The notes under the pieces were generated by a model, which saw only the letters and a program-made list of their open reading frames with translations, ran no database searches and had not been told where the DNA came from. Positions 1 to 11,446 of a stretch of DNA of 64,000 bases are shown here, one piece after another. Every line of letters starts with the position of its first letter. The stretch's first letter is position 1. The translations under genes and the position numbers were made by a program. The DNA is from Phialocephala subalpina (Eukaryota > Ascomycota > Leotiomycetes > Helotiales > Mollisiaceae). The DNA lies in the NCBI GenBank assembly GCA_900073065.1, contig FJOG01000015.1, positions 124,001 through 188,000 of the forward strand, given 5' to 3'.

Positions 1-1118
1 CCAATATTCCCACAACTCAAGACCAGCTCCAATCTCTTGTTTCATGCTCTCCAATATCCTCAGGGGCGATGCAAACTCAAGCTCTTTCATCGTTTCATGC
101 CAAAGTTGTTCTCTCACAGTATAACTATCGGGTGCATAGAGGAGCAACGCGAACCTGTCGAACCAGAGTGTTAGCGACATGCCTGCATGTATTTTGGGCA
201 GACTTACGGAGCAATCTTCCAGTCCATGACAAAGCAACCATGGGATTCCTTCCCCTTGACCACCGCGGCATCAACATATGTAGATGAGCCCGCGTCCAGC
301 AACCTGCCAATCAGCGACTTCACCACCGAGTACACAACCGACAATGCCACTTTCACGTCTCTCGAAAGACTGGTACCTTTGACCAGACCCGGATCGACAC
401 AGTTGACGATTACATCCTTTGAGTCGACGTAGTTGATCAGCTTCACCATGAAATAGTGCAATAGCAGCTTCGAGCATGGATACTGCTCATTTGCATTCCA
501 TGTGCTCTTGTCGTCGAAAGACTTCAGCAATGAAATCTCGTGGCGGTTGGGAAACTTTGCAAAATAAGAAGTCCCGGAGTTGACGATGGTGAGTCGACCA
601 GGAGTGGATGGAGGAGACTTTGTCTTGAGAGCCGGCAGGAGGAGAATGCTTAAGAGGACAGTGGAAAGGTAGTTGACCTGGATCACTTCCTCATGACCTG
701 TGCTTTCGACAATTTCGAAGTGCTCGTTCGTAAGACCGGCGTTCAAGATAGCAATGTCGAGTCTTGGGAGATCTTTCTCGACACGGCGGACGAAGGCCTG
801 GATAGACTCGTAAGAGCTCATCTCAAGTGTCCATACTTCGATCTTGACTCTGGGAAATTCGGCGCGGAGCTTGGAAGCAGCGTCCTCACCCCTCTTGACA
901 GATCGTACGGGCATGATGAGGTGTGACAACTGGAAGGAGAGGAGATGACGACAGCAGTGGAAGCCGAGTCCAGTACTTGCTCCCGTAACGATTGCCGTTT
1001 GGCCGGAGAGGTTGGTATCCTTCGGTAACTTTACAGGTTTTGCGCGCTGGGATTTGATGAAGATGCTCCCGACATTGCTGGTGTTGGGCGCCATCTCGAG
1101 GGACTTGGAAGATGCCAT
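1..1118 (-). CDS. Short-chain dehydrogenase/reductase, 3' end outside window
   Basis: NAD(P)-dependent oxidoreductase of the SDR superfamily, resembling fungal retinol-dehydrogenase-like members; the substrate is unknown. Exons are 208..1118 and <1..154 on the minus strand. The 53-nt intron 155..207 has GTAAGT, a GCTAAC branch and CAG, and the frame runs on past the window edge. The start at 1118 (AAGATGG context) was preferred to an in-frame ATG at 1346, because the extra 76 residues are not SDR-like. Visible motifs: cofactor loop TGASTGLG at residues 45-52, ILNAG in place of NNAG, catalytic Ser in IVNSG, and YPCSK as the YxxxK pair. All catalytic residues are present, so the enzyme looks functional. 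No membrane segment was seen. The nearest neighbour, a C2H2 gene at 2018, is divergent and not obviously related in function. Confidence 0.9.
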
Positions 1119-2017
1119 CTTGGTGTGGAAGATTGTAGTCAATGATAATGAAATTTGGAATGGGTTGGCGAGTTGGATTTCCGACGGTGAAGAGTATTGA
1201 GAGGTGACAAACGTGCTGAGCATTGTCATGTCTTTATACGAATGTCCGGAGGGCATGTCGGACATTCTAAGCATGTTGACACCGAGAATTGTATTTTTAC
1301 TTGAATACTTCATCCCAATTGAGACTTCAATCGATCTTGGCAGCATGTCACGGGAGAAAATGGGCCAACCTCATACGCGGGGATTTTCGTCCCGATCGGG
1401 AAGTCAATTGGTCTTGGCTGCATATCAGCAGGGGACGCAGAATCAGCCTCACATGTGTGGCTGAACATTTCAGGCCTCACGACTTCGGCCGAGTGCTCCG
1501 GATTCATCTGCGTCTTGATAATTCTCCCTTTATTTTAGTGATGCGTTGTTTGGAGAGCCCGGTCCTTATCTTAAGGAAGTCTTCTGCTCTTTGTCCTTGA
1601 AGCCGGAGTTAGCAAGACCTCACCCCGAACAGCAAGCTAAGAAGTTTAGCGAGGACGCCCCCATTTCAGGGAAATAAAGCTTCAAAAGTAAAGTATTACG
1701 ACTCACTTTGCCCTGAAAAATATATATTCCAGATTTATTATTAATCTCGCGCAGGTCCCAGGTAACAATTTTCAGGCAACTTCGTGGCACTTCGTGGTGA
1801 GGGTGGTGGCGTTCAAGCCTTGCATTGGTGGCGTTTGAGGCCTCACGTCACGGGATGAATTTGCTGTTTGTCAGGAACATCAAAACTGTAGAGCGACGCA
1901 TCATCTTGGTAGGACTTTTGATGTTGCTCTTCGTTCACTTTTAACTCTCATTGATCTCCTACTTATTCCTCCTAAAAGATCATTATCCGCCAACTTTTGG
2001 AGTTTGAGCTCGAAGCA
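1119..2017. other. Intergenic region between divergent genes
   Basis: About 900 bp between the divergently transcribed dehydrogenase and C2H2 genes, so it should hold both promoters. No convincing ORF or RNA gene was seen. Short GTGG-rich direct repeats occur near 1785-1830. Confidence 0.5.
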
Positions 2018-3034
2018 ATGGACGACGCTGTCACCAAATCAATCCAGCATGACACCTTAGATTATTCAATATCTGTGCCTTGGGTGGTGTTGGCTACATT
2101 CATGACCTCTTTTGCCCTTGGGATTATCATTTTGTACTGCATATTCGACTTCATATTCACTATAGTGTGGGCTCGTTCTCGGGGGCCCAGGCTTATTCTA
2201 GACCGAGATGAAATTAGAGATGAGGCTATAGATGAGATTTTTGATATCAACAATATCAACACCTGGCGAATTGGCTGTTCTTTACCTGCCCCTTCGGATG
2301 ACTTTTACGGTCGAAGTATTGACCACGGGTCGCCTTCGTATTACGATCCGCGGGACTTGTGGACACCTTCTTCCAGAGAACGAGACCTTGAATTTCAAAG
2401 TCAGCAAGAGGCTGGTCGTAACGCTATTGAAAAAGTCTCGACGGAGCGAGAAACCTATTCAGCTATCTTGAAATCGATTGCCCGACTTGAAAATGGTACG
2501 CCTTTCAACCCGTGTCAGAACTATTCAATAAATGAGACCAAACTAACCTCCACACTCTCTCCTCCTAGGTTTAACATCTTCAGCTGTTCCTTTCAAAGGA
2601 CCCATAGCCGCCCACGAACAGACAGGCTCAAATATATCGACGCTTCAAGAGCTCGCGCAACACCCACCGACTTTCCAGCAGCCGCCATCACTCAGGTGCT
2701 GCAACAATACATTCCGCACACAAGCCGACTACAAGTAAGCTTAGCTCTCCACATACCTAGATCCTCATATGCGACTCTGCCGGGCTTGACTGACGTCCTT
2801 AGCCGGCACCGGCGATACCATGACAAGCCAGAAGCTTGTCCTCATTGTCCACGAGATTTTGGGACAACCAAGGATCTCAACCGGCATATCAATGACATCC
2901 ATGAACGTACGAAAGTCTTCTACTGTCTTGAGACAACGTGTAAGCGGTCCCGCGTGATGCGTGGGAAAGGGTTTCCTAGAAAGGATAACTGGAGAAGGCA
3001 TATGAAAGACGCACATGGCATCGACGTAAACTAA
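2018..3034 (+). CDS. Membrane-anchored three-finger C2H2 protein
   Basis: Predicted 291-aa protein from exons 2018..2495, 2569..2734 and 2803..3034. Introns are 73 nt (GTACGC..CCTAG) and 68 nt (GTAAGC..CTTAG). The first ATG in frame is 2018; the frame also extends upstream to a TTG that was not used. Residues about 20-50 form one long hydrophobic membrane segment. Then comes a charged region with a DPRDLW motif and three C2H2-like fingers at the C-terminus (QADYNRHRRYH, CPHCPRDF..H..H, YC..C..H..H). Intron 2 splits finger 1 just before its histidines. The first cysteine of finger 1 seems lost, since only adjacent CC is seen. Two relatives lie in this window, at 3193 and 34697, with the same intron position. 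Function is unknown; a membrane-tethered DNA- or protein-binding factor is an inference. Confidence 0.8.
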   Translation: MDDAVTKSIQHDTLDYSISVPWVVLATFMTSFALGIIILYCIFDFIFTIVWARSRGPRLILDRDEIRDEAIDEIFDINNINTWRIGCSLPAPSDDFYGRSIDHGSPSYYDPRDLWTPSSRERDLEFQSQQEAGRNAIEKVSTERETYSAILKSIARLENGTPFNPCQNYSINETKLTSTLSPPRFNIFSCSFQRTHSRPRTDRLKYIDASRARATPTDFPAAAITQVLQQYIPHTSRLQVSLALHIPRSSYATLPGLTDVLSRHRRYHDKPEACPHCPRDFGTTKDLNRHINDIHERTKVFYCLETTCKRSRVMRGKGFPRKDNWRRHMKDAHGIDVN

Positions 3035-3192
3035 ACTTGAAGTTTTGACTCACTCCGTCTTGAGTGACTGCAAGTGGAAGGGAGACAAGAAAATACCAGA
3101 AAAAGAATGTGAAATTGCCAGTCAACTTTTGCAGTTGAAATAAAACTTAAACTTCGATACCAAACAGGTGCCTGCTCTAAGATCAATCAATC

Positions 3193-3612
3193 TCATGCAC
3201 ACCGTATACATTCCCCCAATGACCTCTTCAAATTGTCTTTCCTCCTGAAGAACTTCCTACCTTCTCTACTCCTTCCACTGTATTCACAATCTAATTCCGG
3301 ACAATAGAACCTCTCCGTAGCAAAATGCTTTTGATTTACATGCCTCTTCGTGTCCTTTGATATCCCGAATCTTTGGTTGCAGTGCAGGCATTGCTCAGGC
3401 TTTGTGTGATAGCGAAGATTGCGCCTAAGTGGGGTTTTGTTAGTGAGTAGAGTGTGAGTAATATGGCGATGACGGCAAGGAATGAAGACGTACTTGTACT
3501 CGACTTGAGAGGTAAAGACCTTTTTGAATCTTGGATCTGAGCAACTGATCAATGATGAATTACCTGAGTTGGAGATGTTAGGGCTGTTGCTTGATGAAGA
3601 TATCGAAGGCCC
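3193..3612 (-). pseudogene. Decayed C2H2 paralogue (frameshifted last finger)
   Basis: The minus strand encodes a Ser/Asn-rich stretch and three fingers closely related to the gene at 34697. The shared features are the FTSQVEY finger 1, an intron splitting it (GTACGT..CTTAG), RYHTKPEQCLHC, and [11 protein letters not shown]. Just after the last motif the frame breaks at 3221-3226. One extra base replaces the RHM..GVHDVH end seen in the paralogue with an unrelated tail and a stop at 3193. Reading the next frame restores the H..H pair, so this is a one-base insertion relative to an intact ancestor. Upstream, the frame closes at a stop near 3613 with no start codon or membrane or ubiquitin exon visible. 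It is probably a dead or truncated copy; a sequencing error could explain the shift but not the missing 5' end. Confidence 0.65.
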
Positions 3613-4764
3613 TCGTCTAGGCTTGCGTTCTCACGGAAATTTGAGATAGGTCTCATGTCTAGGGACGATGATATTGTTCGTTGTTTCGCAACCTGAATTA
3701 TAAGTTCAGTAATTATTAATCACGAGATAAATCCCCTACCCCTAATCTCGGCCACCGGGTCCGTATTTGGTGCGTGTCCTAAGAGAAGCTGTGAGGTTGA
3801 GAGCGTGACACTTACGCTACGAGATACGCGTATCTTTCAGAGCGGATTCAGACAGTATTTCAGACTTTGACGTATGATGGTTACCAAATCGTCATCATCT
3901 AAAAGATTTTTGAAGAATAATGGAATGTACCCAACCGAAACCTGGATATCTCGTAAGTTTCCTGGTCCAAAAGTGGAGAAATATTGTGCAATCTCGTTGA
4001 TCAAGCGGAGGTTCTGCTGTTCGTTCGCCAGGAATCTGCACCTCTTCCTCGTATAGTAGGGCGAGTAAGATTGCAGTTGAATATTGAGTGACAACCTGGT
4101 GATATATATCGGAAAAAATTTGCGAGTTGTGAATCGAACATCATTTTGGAGCAAGGCGCAGTAGCTAGTACAGCTATACATACCATTGCCGAACCAGTTC
4201 TTGATATATTTTGCGATTTGTTCTTAACGGAGCCGTGCAGCAAATCTGTCCATCATGTCGGAGCCCATAATATTGGAGCTTATAATGTTGGAGCTGAATT
4301 CGTCGGAACGGATATCGTCGGAGCTCATGTTCAAGATCTTATTCAGGGCACGCAGTTGTGACCGTGGTATTCGGTATCGGATGAGAATATATAATCTGAC
4401 GTAGTTTCGCCGGAAGTCGCAGGAGGGGGGGAACAGTTTCAATGCGCGTTTTATGTGGAAGTCTTGATTTGCACTTCTGATAATTTGTCATACGAAGAAG
4501 CTATGACCATAAAGCTCTCTGGGACCGACTGTGACTTGAGAATTAGCAACCAAATTTCCGGGGCACCGGTTTGAAGAATATTCAAGAAACCTACTTTCTG
4601 CGGGGTAGAATTTCGAGTCCTATGCAATGGTCGAAAGACTTTCTTGCCGCACTGCTGAGCATCGAACACTGTGTGGTGGTATGTGCTTTTCCCATGTTGA
4701 CAAGAAGCCAAATTCTTCATCATGATGACCCTACTGCCATGAAATTGGAATCAGCATACTTCTT
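3613..4764. other. Gene-free stretch
   Basis: Only short ORFs without family resemblance or consistent codon use were seen on either strand. It contains a 15-bp minisatellite at 4257..4331. Confidence 0.4.
4257..4331. repeat. 15-bp minisatellite, five units
   Basis: Five units of exactly 15 bp share the core GGAGC (GGAAC in unit 4), at 4260, 4275, 4290, 4305 and 4320. Being a multiple of three, it gives five-residue periodicities on both strands, for example VGAHN-IGAYN-VGAEF on plus. No larger coding frame supports translation. Confidence 0.75.
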
Positions 4765-5175
4765 TTAACCATTTTTCCAGGAATAGAATGTCCCTGAAGC
4801 CGTTGGACAAAGCCATAGGATCGATTCCGAATCGAGAAATGGGGACATACTCTTAACTAATAAATCTAGATTCGAGAGGAAGGGGGAAAAGAGAAGAATC
4901 CTTAGTAGAGTCTTCTTCTTGGATTCTGGTGAAAGCTCGATGTGGTGGTCGTCGACTGGCCTCGAGTTTAGATGTGCAAGCGGGTGAGTGGGGTTAATGT
5001 TTGTTTGGCTGTGAGAATCTGCTGAAGTTGAAATAATTTGGAGGGAAGAATCAATTGAAACTATGACGGCTCGAGCCACGAGATCGTGATTAGCCCGCAT
5101 AGAATGAAAGCTGGGACCGATAGTGGCTGGGACTCTAGTGAAAATTTTAGAGGAAACTAATATGACACTTGCCAT
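4765..5175 (-). CDS. Possible small hypothetical ORF
   Basis: An uninterrupted 136-codon minus frame from an ATG in good context (CCATGG) ends 25 bp before the stop of the HET gene on the same strand. There is no recognisable domain; the C-terminal third is leucine- and serine-rich without a clear membrane helix. It may be chance. Confidence 0.25.
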   Translation of the reverse strand: MASVILVSSKIFTRVPATIGPSFHSMRANHDLVARAVIVSIDSSLQIISTSADSHSQTNINPTHPLAHLNSRPVDDHHIELSPESKKKTLLRILLFSPFLSNLDLLVKSMSPFLDSESILWLCPTASGTFYSWKNG

Positions 5176-5200
5176 GGTTCAGCCCCCTCATGTGCGGAAG

Positions 5201-7443
5201 TCAAACTATTGCTAGTTTCATACAACGGTCCTCATCGTATCCTTCCCCGACATCCATAGCCCCGTGGACGTACCCCTCTCCAACTATCTGAAATCTTCCC
5301 TTGCTGGAAGCATTGCGAAGGATCAAGGGAACCCTTCCGCCCTTACAAATAGCAACGAGGTCGCCATGTCGAGTTCCGTCAGGCACAAGAGCAAGTCTAC
5401 CCTTCTCTGTCCTCGCCACAGTTCTGCCTTCCATGTGTGCAAGACCGTTATCATAGAAGTCTTCTTCCTGCTGCCTGAGCTTAAACATCACCAAACGAGG
5501 CCATATTGCGAAGCAGAGATACGTTGCCAAGAATAGAGTGATTGGGAGTGAGAGGCATTGAAGAGTAATGATATGCAATCGTTCCAAAGTCGGTCTGAAA
5601 TATAATTCGGACGCTCGTATTGGGATAAGAGCCCACGCAAGCTTGAAGAACATGTTCAGATCGCGGAATCCACTTTGCTGGAAGCGTCCAATCAGCTCCA
5701 TAATGGTGGTTGTGTTGTGCATTGAGTCCCGCCCGCAGGTTACAGTAGCCAGAAATTCTTGAGAGACTGACTCGTTCCCTTTCCCGTCGAACTGTGTCCA
5801 CCAGTTGACGAAAGTTTCTAGACGGTGCGAACCGGCGAAATTGAACATGGTTTTAAAGCAGAACCATGCACTTGCTTGGGCCTTTTCTGTGTTACAGGCT
5901 TGCCCGATTTCCGTGATTTCGTCGATCAGGTTCCCAGAGAGATATAGAATGTGAGTGCGAAGATCGGATCTGAGTAGACTTCTTGTTAGACATCATTCAG
6001 ATCATAGGATGAACCGCTTATGGTCTACACTTACGAGGCGTTCTCGACACGGTAATCAAACTCAGATTGTCTTGCTTCCGTGTGACCACCGGGCCCTGCA
6101 TTAATAGGTACGGCGAATTGCTGAGTGTCACTCCAGTCGGGTACCCAGGAAGGCAATTTAAAGGCATACCAATGGTCGGGCTGTAAACGAAGAGCCGCAA
6201 AAAGATCAAAACCTCGTCTTCCCACGAGAATGGAGATCGCCGTTCGTATATACGCATCCGTAACCGAAAGACTATAGTCCTCTTCGATTCCAAACGTTTG
6301 AGAATTTTCCATCTCGCGGCAGAGACCTAGGAGGCCGAAGATCTTGTCCACTTTCTTCCCAGCCTGGCTTCCACGGAACAGCGACATTATAGAGAAGATG
6401 TCCCGCACCAGCGTCAGTCTTTCGCCAGCCGCTTTTGCATGCATCCATGATGGATCTTCCAGACCTTCCTGTGGACGCCCGCGGATGAGGGATCTGACTG
6501 CAAGGATGTTGGTAAAATTCAGTGAGTTTTTGCTGCCGAGAGCACTAAACGCAGCTGCAGCAGCGGCCAATGCCAGGTCGCTCAGCGACACAGATTCTTC
6601 GCCACCGCGAAATTCAAGATTCTGACTGAGTCCAATCTCTTGCACTATCCATATCCGTGTGAAGTATGGGTTTCGCAGGAGAAGAGTAAATGCTCCAACG
6701 TGCCAAAGATCTCTATTCGAGCCGGTGAATGACTGCGAGGATGGCCTAGGTTGATGTGGTTGACTGGGGCGCATTATATCAGCCAAGAAACGAACTGATT
6801 TGAAGCCCTGAGCAGATACGTAAGTCTCTTGCCCCAGCCACACCACTGTTTTCTCGGCCAAAGCATAAATCTTTCTCATCAACTTCACCTGGCTAGTCTT
6901 CTCGTTGTCGTCGGCCTGATTGATGCATATTGCGTCAATCCAAAAAATTCTTGGCTCAGTCTCGTGCCGAAGTTGGTGAAGGGCGGCGTGGAGATTTGGC
7001 TTGACAGTGAGCAAGGCGCCATTGAAACTGATTTGATTTCTCCTCCTCCACGGAGTCAAAGGAGGGAAGATGGAGGTGTTGTAATCCCACATGTAGGATA
7101 ATGCTGTGTAGTTGGCCTTTACGGGCTTGCTCGACTCCCCTTTGGCATCTGGATCGGGCTGTGGCAAAACCAACCTCTCCAACTCGCAAAAGATGACATT
7201 GCCGGAGCCTGACTGAACCTTGACGGTACGTATTTCTTCCACCGCCGGGTTGAGGGCTACTGACTGATAAATATTCTGCATTCTTTTTGTGGCCATGAAT
7301 CGCTTTGCACTGAGGATAATCTGAATGAGCAGTGAAGTTGGGAAAGATCGGGGCAACACCGAGTCCTGGAAATTTAGTTCAAGCCACACATCTGATGGAC
7401 GGCATGTTCCATGCAGAGAGGACATTTCATGCACAGCTTCCAT
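5201..7443 (-). CDS. HET-domain protein (two exons)
   Basis: Predicted 725-aa heterokaryon-incompatibility (HET, PF06985) protein. HET domains trigger programmed cell death when incompatible fungal strains fuse. Exons are 6035..7443 and 5201..5969; the 65-nt intron 5970..6034 (GTAAGT..CTCAG) joins the frames exactly. HET motifs: YTALSYMWD, FWIDAICINQADDNEKTSQV, VVWLGQET and IWIVQEIG. The C-terminal part ends with the usual LILR..GRFQIVGEGYVHGAM module. A hydrophobic stretch in exon 2 (LPITLFLATYLCFAIW) could be a membrane segment, unusual for this family. ATG 7443 is the longest start. ATGs 49 and 54 codons further in would give a more typical N-terminus just before the HET domain. Confidence 0.88.
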
Positions 7444-8105
7444 CTCGCATCGTGTGGCGCACCCCTCTTGGTTCGTTGGCTGCGAACGATCAGCGAGCGA
7501 TCAGCGAAGGCTCAGCAGAGCGCCACCAACCCCATTTGTTTTTGCTTGGCAAATCTGTACCACGAGACAACAATAAAAGCAAGCCGATTGCCCGAAACCT
7601 TGTGAAGGGGTCACGACGAAAACTACAGGGAAGTTTTTGAACTTATAGATTCTAATATCACATGAATTGACTTAGCGAGGGCGCTACGCTTTATGCAGCT
7701 AGTAGCGCTCGCAGGCTTAATAATATTGACTTGTTTCAGCGACGCTCTATAGGGCTAATAGCGCGCCCGTAGGCTCAGTAATACTGAGACAAGTACTACT
7801 CGAAACTTCTCAAAAGTGAGACAAAGCCCCCCTCTTTGGGTTCGGGCTAGGAGGCGTCGCGCCCCTCTTTAATGAAACTAACAGGCATACATCAGCTCAT
7901 TGGACTACACGTCAAACCTTCAATCACGTGCCAAGCCATAAAACATTAAAATGCGGGGTCGATTCTTCGGCGTCTACCATTGTGATCGCCGGTCATACAT
8001 GCTGTGCATATGATAAAGAAAGTATTTGGTCGCGCTGGAGTTATTACCCTGCTGTTACTCTGTTACAACACCCAGACTTAACGGTTCAAGCTGTCGACCG
8101 CCAAG
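7444..8105. other. Intergenic region between divergent HET genes
   Basis: This region separates two divergently transcribed HET genes and must hold both promoters. It contains a transposon-end-like sequence (7589..7636) and two imperfect 55-bp copies around 7674-7733 and 7738-7795, sharing TAGCGC.CGC.GGCT.A.TAATA. No ORF of note. Confidence 0.5.
7589..7636. repeat. Transposon-end sequence, un-mutated copy
   Basis: This sequence, beginning GCCCGAAACCTTGTGAAGGG, recurs at 41287 at the edge of an AT island. In that copy nearly every difference is C to T or G to A. Confidence 0.6.
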
Positions 8106-10225
8106 ATGCCCCCTCCATTTACCATCGCAGCATATTCTCTGCCTACGGGACTTAAGCCTGCCGAAGTTCTCAGCGAAAGGGGCATCTATGACTGGTTTAA
8201 GCCTCGGCTAGGAGATGGTCTCTGCGAAATGTGTCATGGCATCAATATCGAAAGATTGGCAGCATTTGGGGGGTACAAGCATGCTGCAGACCGTGAAATC
8301 CTCCGTGACAGTGCCAAGAATTGTCGAATGTGTAAACTCATCGAGCAACAAGCTTCATATGCAAAGATATACGAAGCGTATGGCCAAATATATCTCCTGA
8401 TTATCCCTCCTCCCACGGTCGGACAGTGGACTACTGTGGTACGCTCGGCTGCGAACAGCGGAGTGCATCTCGGGGCGGTACACTTAGGTGCGGTTTACGG
8501 AGACATAGCAACGATCAAATTCAATGATATCCTATTCTTCACGCAGGAAGGTGAGGCTCTTGTACCTTTTTGATGAGTATTTGATTTTTTGATAAAAGTA
8601 ACCCTTCGCTAGGTGATCCCGCTGTTGATTATGGTGTTCTCACAATGAGGGTGCTTTCATCCACGACAAGTCCGCGATCATTCGAGGTGGCAAAGCAATG
8701 GCTTGAGGAATGCACAGTGAAGCATAGATGCCTCGACATTGCTCCAGTATTCGTCAACGGAGATGGCTCACCACAAAAGCCGAAAAGAGTTATTGATGTC
8801 ACATCTTTTGAACCTTCACGCGATGTGAGACTTGTTGACACGGAAGACCTCGATCCGGTGTATATTGCGCTGAGTTACTGTTGGGGAAGCCGCGTCCATC
8901 CTCAGTTCACTACAACAACCGGCACGTTAGAAGCAAGAATGTCAAGGATCATATTCGATGAACTTCCTCTTACCATCTCTCACGCTGTCCAAATAACCCG
9001 GAAGCTAGGAATACCATATTTATGGGTCGATGCAATATGTATCATCCAGGATTCCCCGGAGGACTGGCAGCATGAAGCTGCAAAGATGGCGGGGATCTAC
9101 AGTAGAGCGGTCTTAACACTTGCTGCAGACCTTGGTGATCATAGCCACTCTGGAATGTTCAATACAGCCAGCAAAACCCAGGATCTCGCATTGGGGGATA
9201 TGCTTCCGCTAGATAGCTTGTTGGGGGATGGACGCCCCAGCAAACTTTTCATCGACCCGCGCCCAGGTGTAATGGCCGCGTTTGGCTTGACCAGAGCCTG
9301 TGCCTCCGCAACTCGCGCCTGGGTGCTCCAGGAGAGAATACTTGCGCCTAGAGTGCTGCACTTTACGAGGGACCAGCTCATCTGGGAGTGCCGGGCAGTT
9401 AGTTGGGGGGAAGACAACTTGCCGATTGACAGCCAGTGGTACCAAGCATCCCCACAGATTACCAACACTTTCGGAATCGATCTCCGCGAAAAGCTTGCCG
9501 ACAATCAGATACTTGATGCCTGGTATCACGTTTTGATCCGGTACGGCTACTCACGACGCGCGCTGACAAACCCTGGCGATAAATTGATTGCTCTTGCTGG
9601 CCTAGCAAGGCTAGTGGGTCACTATCTCAAGAGTCAGTATATTGCTGGCCTGTGGGGGAGACAACTAGCCTGGGGGTTAGGATGGAGGCGTTATGGGCCT
9701 GTGTCTCCGAAAGTGCCGTACCGTTGTCCAACCTTCTCTTGGGCCGCAATTGACACAGAGGTTGTCTGGACACTTGGGGCAGAAGTCAAGAACTACTTGC
9801 AAATTCTCGACTGCAACATGAAATTTAAAGGCGAGGACCCCTTTGGCGCCGTTATCGATGGACGTCTTAAGGTTCGTGGATGGGTCGGTTCTGGGTTCAT
9901 ATGGCCTGTCAACTACTTCAGTCCAGGAGTGTTCGACTCATCCCAACCCCCGACTATGTACAACCCGGAAGCAACATTGACGAAAGCAATAAGTGGCATA
10001 GAGCTTGGCTACACTTATATGGATCAAGAAGCAAAGATGAAATCAGTCAACTTTATTGTTACTACTGAGCGAACCTCGGAGCTCATTCATCTCCTAATCC
10101 TACGCGAGTGGCAGGAAATAGGAGGCGTTGCATTCTACACAAGAATCGGAACAGCGGACGTGGAAACGAGGAGACGGGATGATTTGTTCAAAGATTTGAA
10201 GCTTCTAACGATTGAAATAAGATAG
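8106..10225 (+). CDS. HET-domain protein with Cys-rich N-terminus
   Basis: Predicted 685-aa HET protein. Exons are 8106..8550 and 8613..10225; the 62-nt intron (GTGAGG..GCTAG) keeps frame. The N-terminus has a paired-cysteine segment (LCEMCHG at about residue 39 and NCRMCKL at about 75), common in this HET subclass and possibly zinc-binding. The HET core follows: YIALSYCWG, LWVDAICIIQDS, DWQHEAAKM..YSRAVLTL and the late motif TRAWVLQERILAPRVLHF. This is the group often annotated as 'heterokaryon incompatibility (het-6-like)'. A role in non-self-triggered cell death is inferred from the family. It diverges from the HET gene at 5201-7443, and the two are only distantly alike. An AT island begins directly after its stop. 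Confidence 0.92.
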
Positions 10226-11446
10226 TTATATTTTCCACTTTTTATACCTGGTTAAGGCTAATTATTAATTCCATGTAATTTCTAGCTTAGATATCAAATT
10301 TCAAAGATATAATCGACCCGCACTTATCAAACCGAATATATTAATGAAGCGAAATCTTAGTAATCATAATCTTATTACCAAGGATATAATTCTTTCACGA
10401 ATTATACTCTTTGTATTTGAGGTATAAACGGATTGCAAAGAAGGTTAATTATTTCCCGATTTAATATTTTATTATAATTATTTATATCGAAATCGCGATT
10501 ATATTTTTAATTATAATTATAAATATAATTATTAATTAAATTAAATAATTCCGAAATATATAATAAAGTTAATTAAATATTATTTATATATTTACTTTTT
10601 AAATAATTTAAATTAATAATAATTATATAATTAATTGATTTATATAAATAATATAAATAATATTTTTATAAATAAATATATTAAATTTATAATAGATTAA
10701 TTATTTATTTAAAATAATTATTATATATATTTTATCGATTTTTTAAATTTTATAAAAAAAATTCTTTTTAATAATTTATTATTTTTCGAAAAACTTTAAT
10801 AAAATATTATTATACAAATTATTAATTATAATTTAATATATATATCTTCAAAAATATTAATAAATTTATATAATATAAAATTATATTATATTTTTTATTA
10901 TTATTAATATCTAATTATTTTAATAAATATATTTAATTATTAATAATTATTAAATAATCGAAAATAAAATATTATTAATTCGTAAATTAAAAATATATTA
11001 AAATCGAAAGATTTCTAATAATAATATAATTTAAATAATTTGAATTAATATAAATAATTATTTATAAATAAATTAAAAATATATAAAAATTTTAATTTTA
11101 ATATATTTAGAAATTAATTAAATTAATAATAAAAATAAAATATAAAATTAAATAATTATATTTTCTAATTTTGGTTTTATTATATATTAATATTATATAT
11201 AATTATTTGATTATATTTGCAAATTAAAATATAAAAAATTCTTTTAAATTTGGATTTAATTCGATTATATTTATCAAATAAAGAATAATTATTTCTAATA
11301 ATTTTTAAAACATTTAATTCAATATAAATTTTCATATAATTTTAAAATGAAATTAATAAATTACAAGTTTCCTTTATAACCTTTTCTTATTGTTTCCCGA
11401 AAGCATTTTATTCCAAGGCCTTCTTCCCTCCTTTTCTGATAATCCC
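10226..11446. other. AT-rich RIP island
   Basis: About 1.1 kb of almost pure A/T (10,440-11,370) lies between the HET stop and the Zn2Cys6 gene stop. It has no ORF. Composition and abrupt borders fit a RIP-degraded transposon. The inner ends (AAAGAAGGTTAATTATT on the left; a reverse-complement AAGAAAAGGTTATAAAGG on the right) are weakly similar and may be remnants of terminal inverted repeats. Confidence 0.7.

Noticed and set aside
1997..2017. Start of the first C2H2 gene at 1997
   Set aside because: The codon there is TTG; the first ATG is at 2018.
4257..4331. Pentapeptide-repeat protein
   Set aside because: Only five units, no flanking coding frame, and no central Leu/Phe pattern of true pentapeptide repeats.
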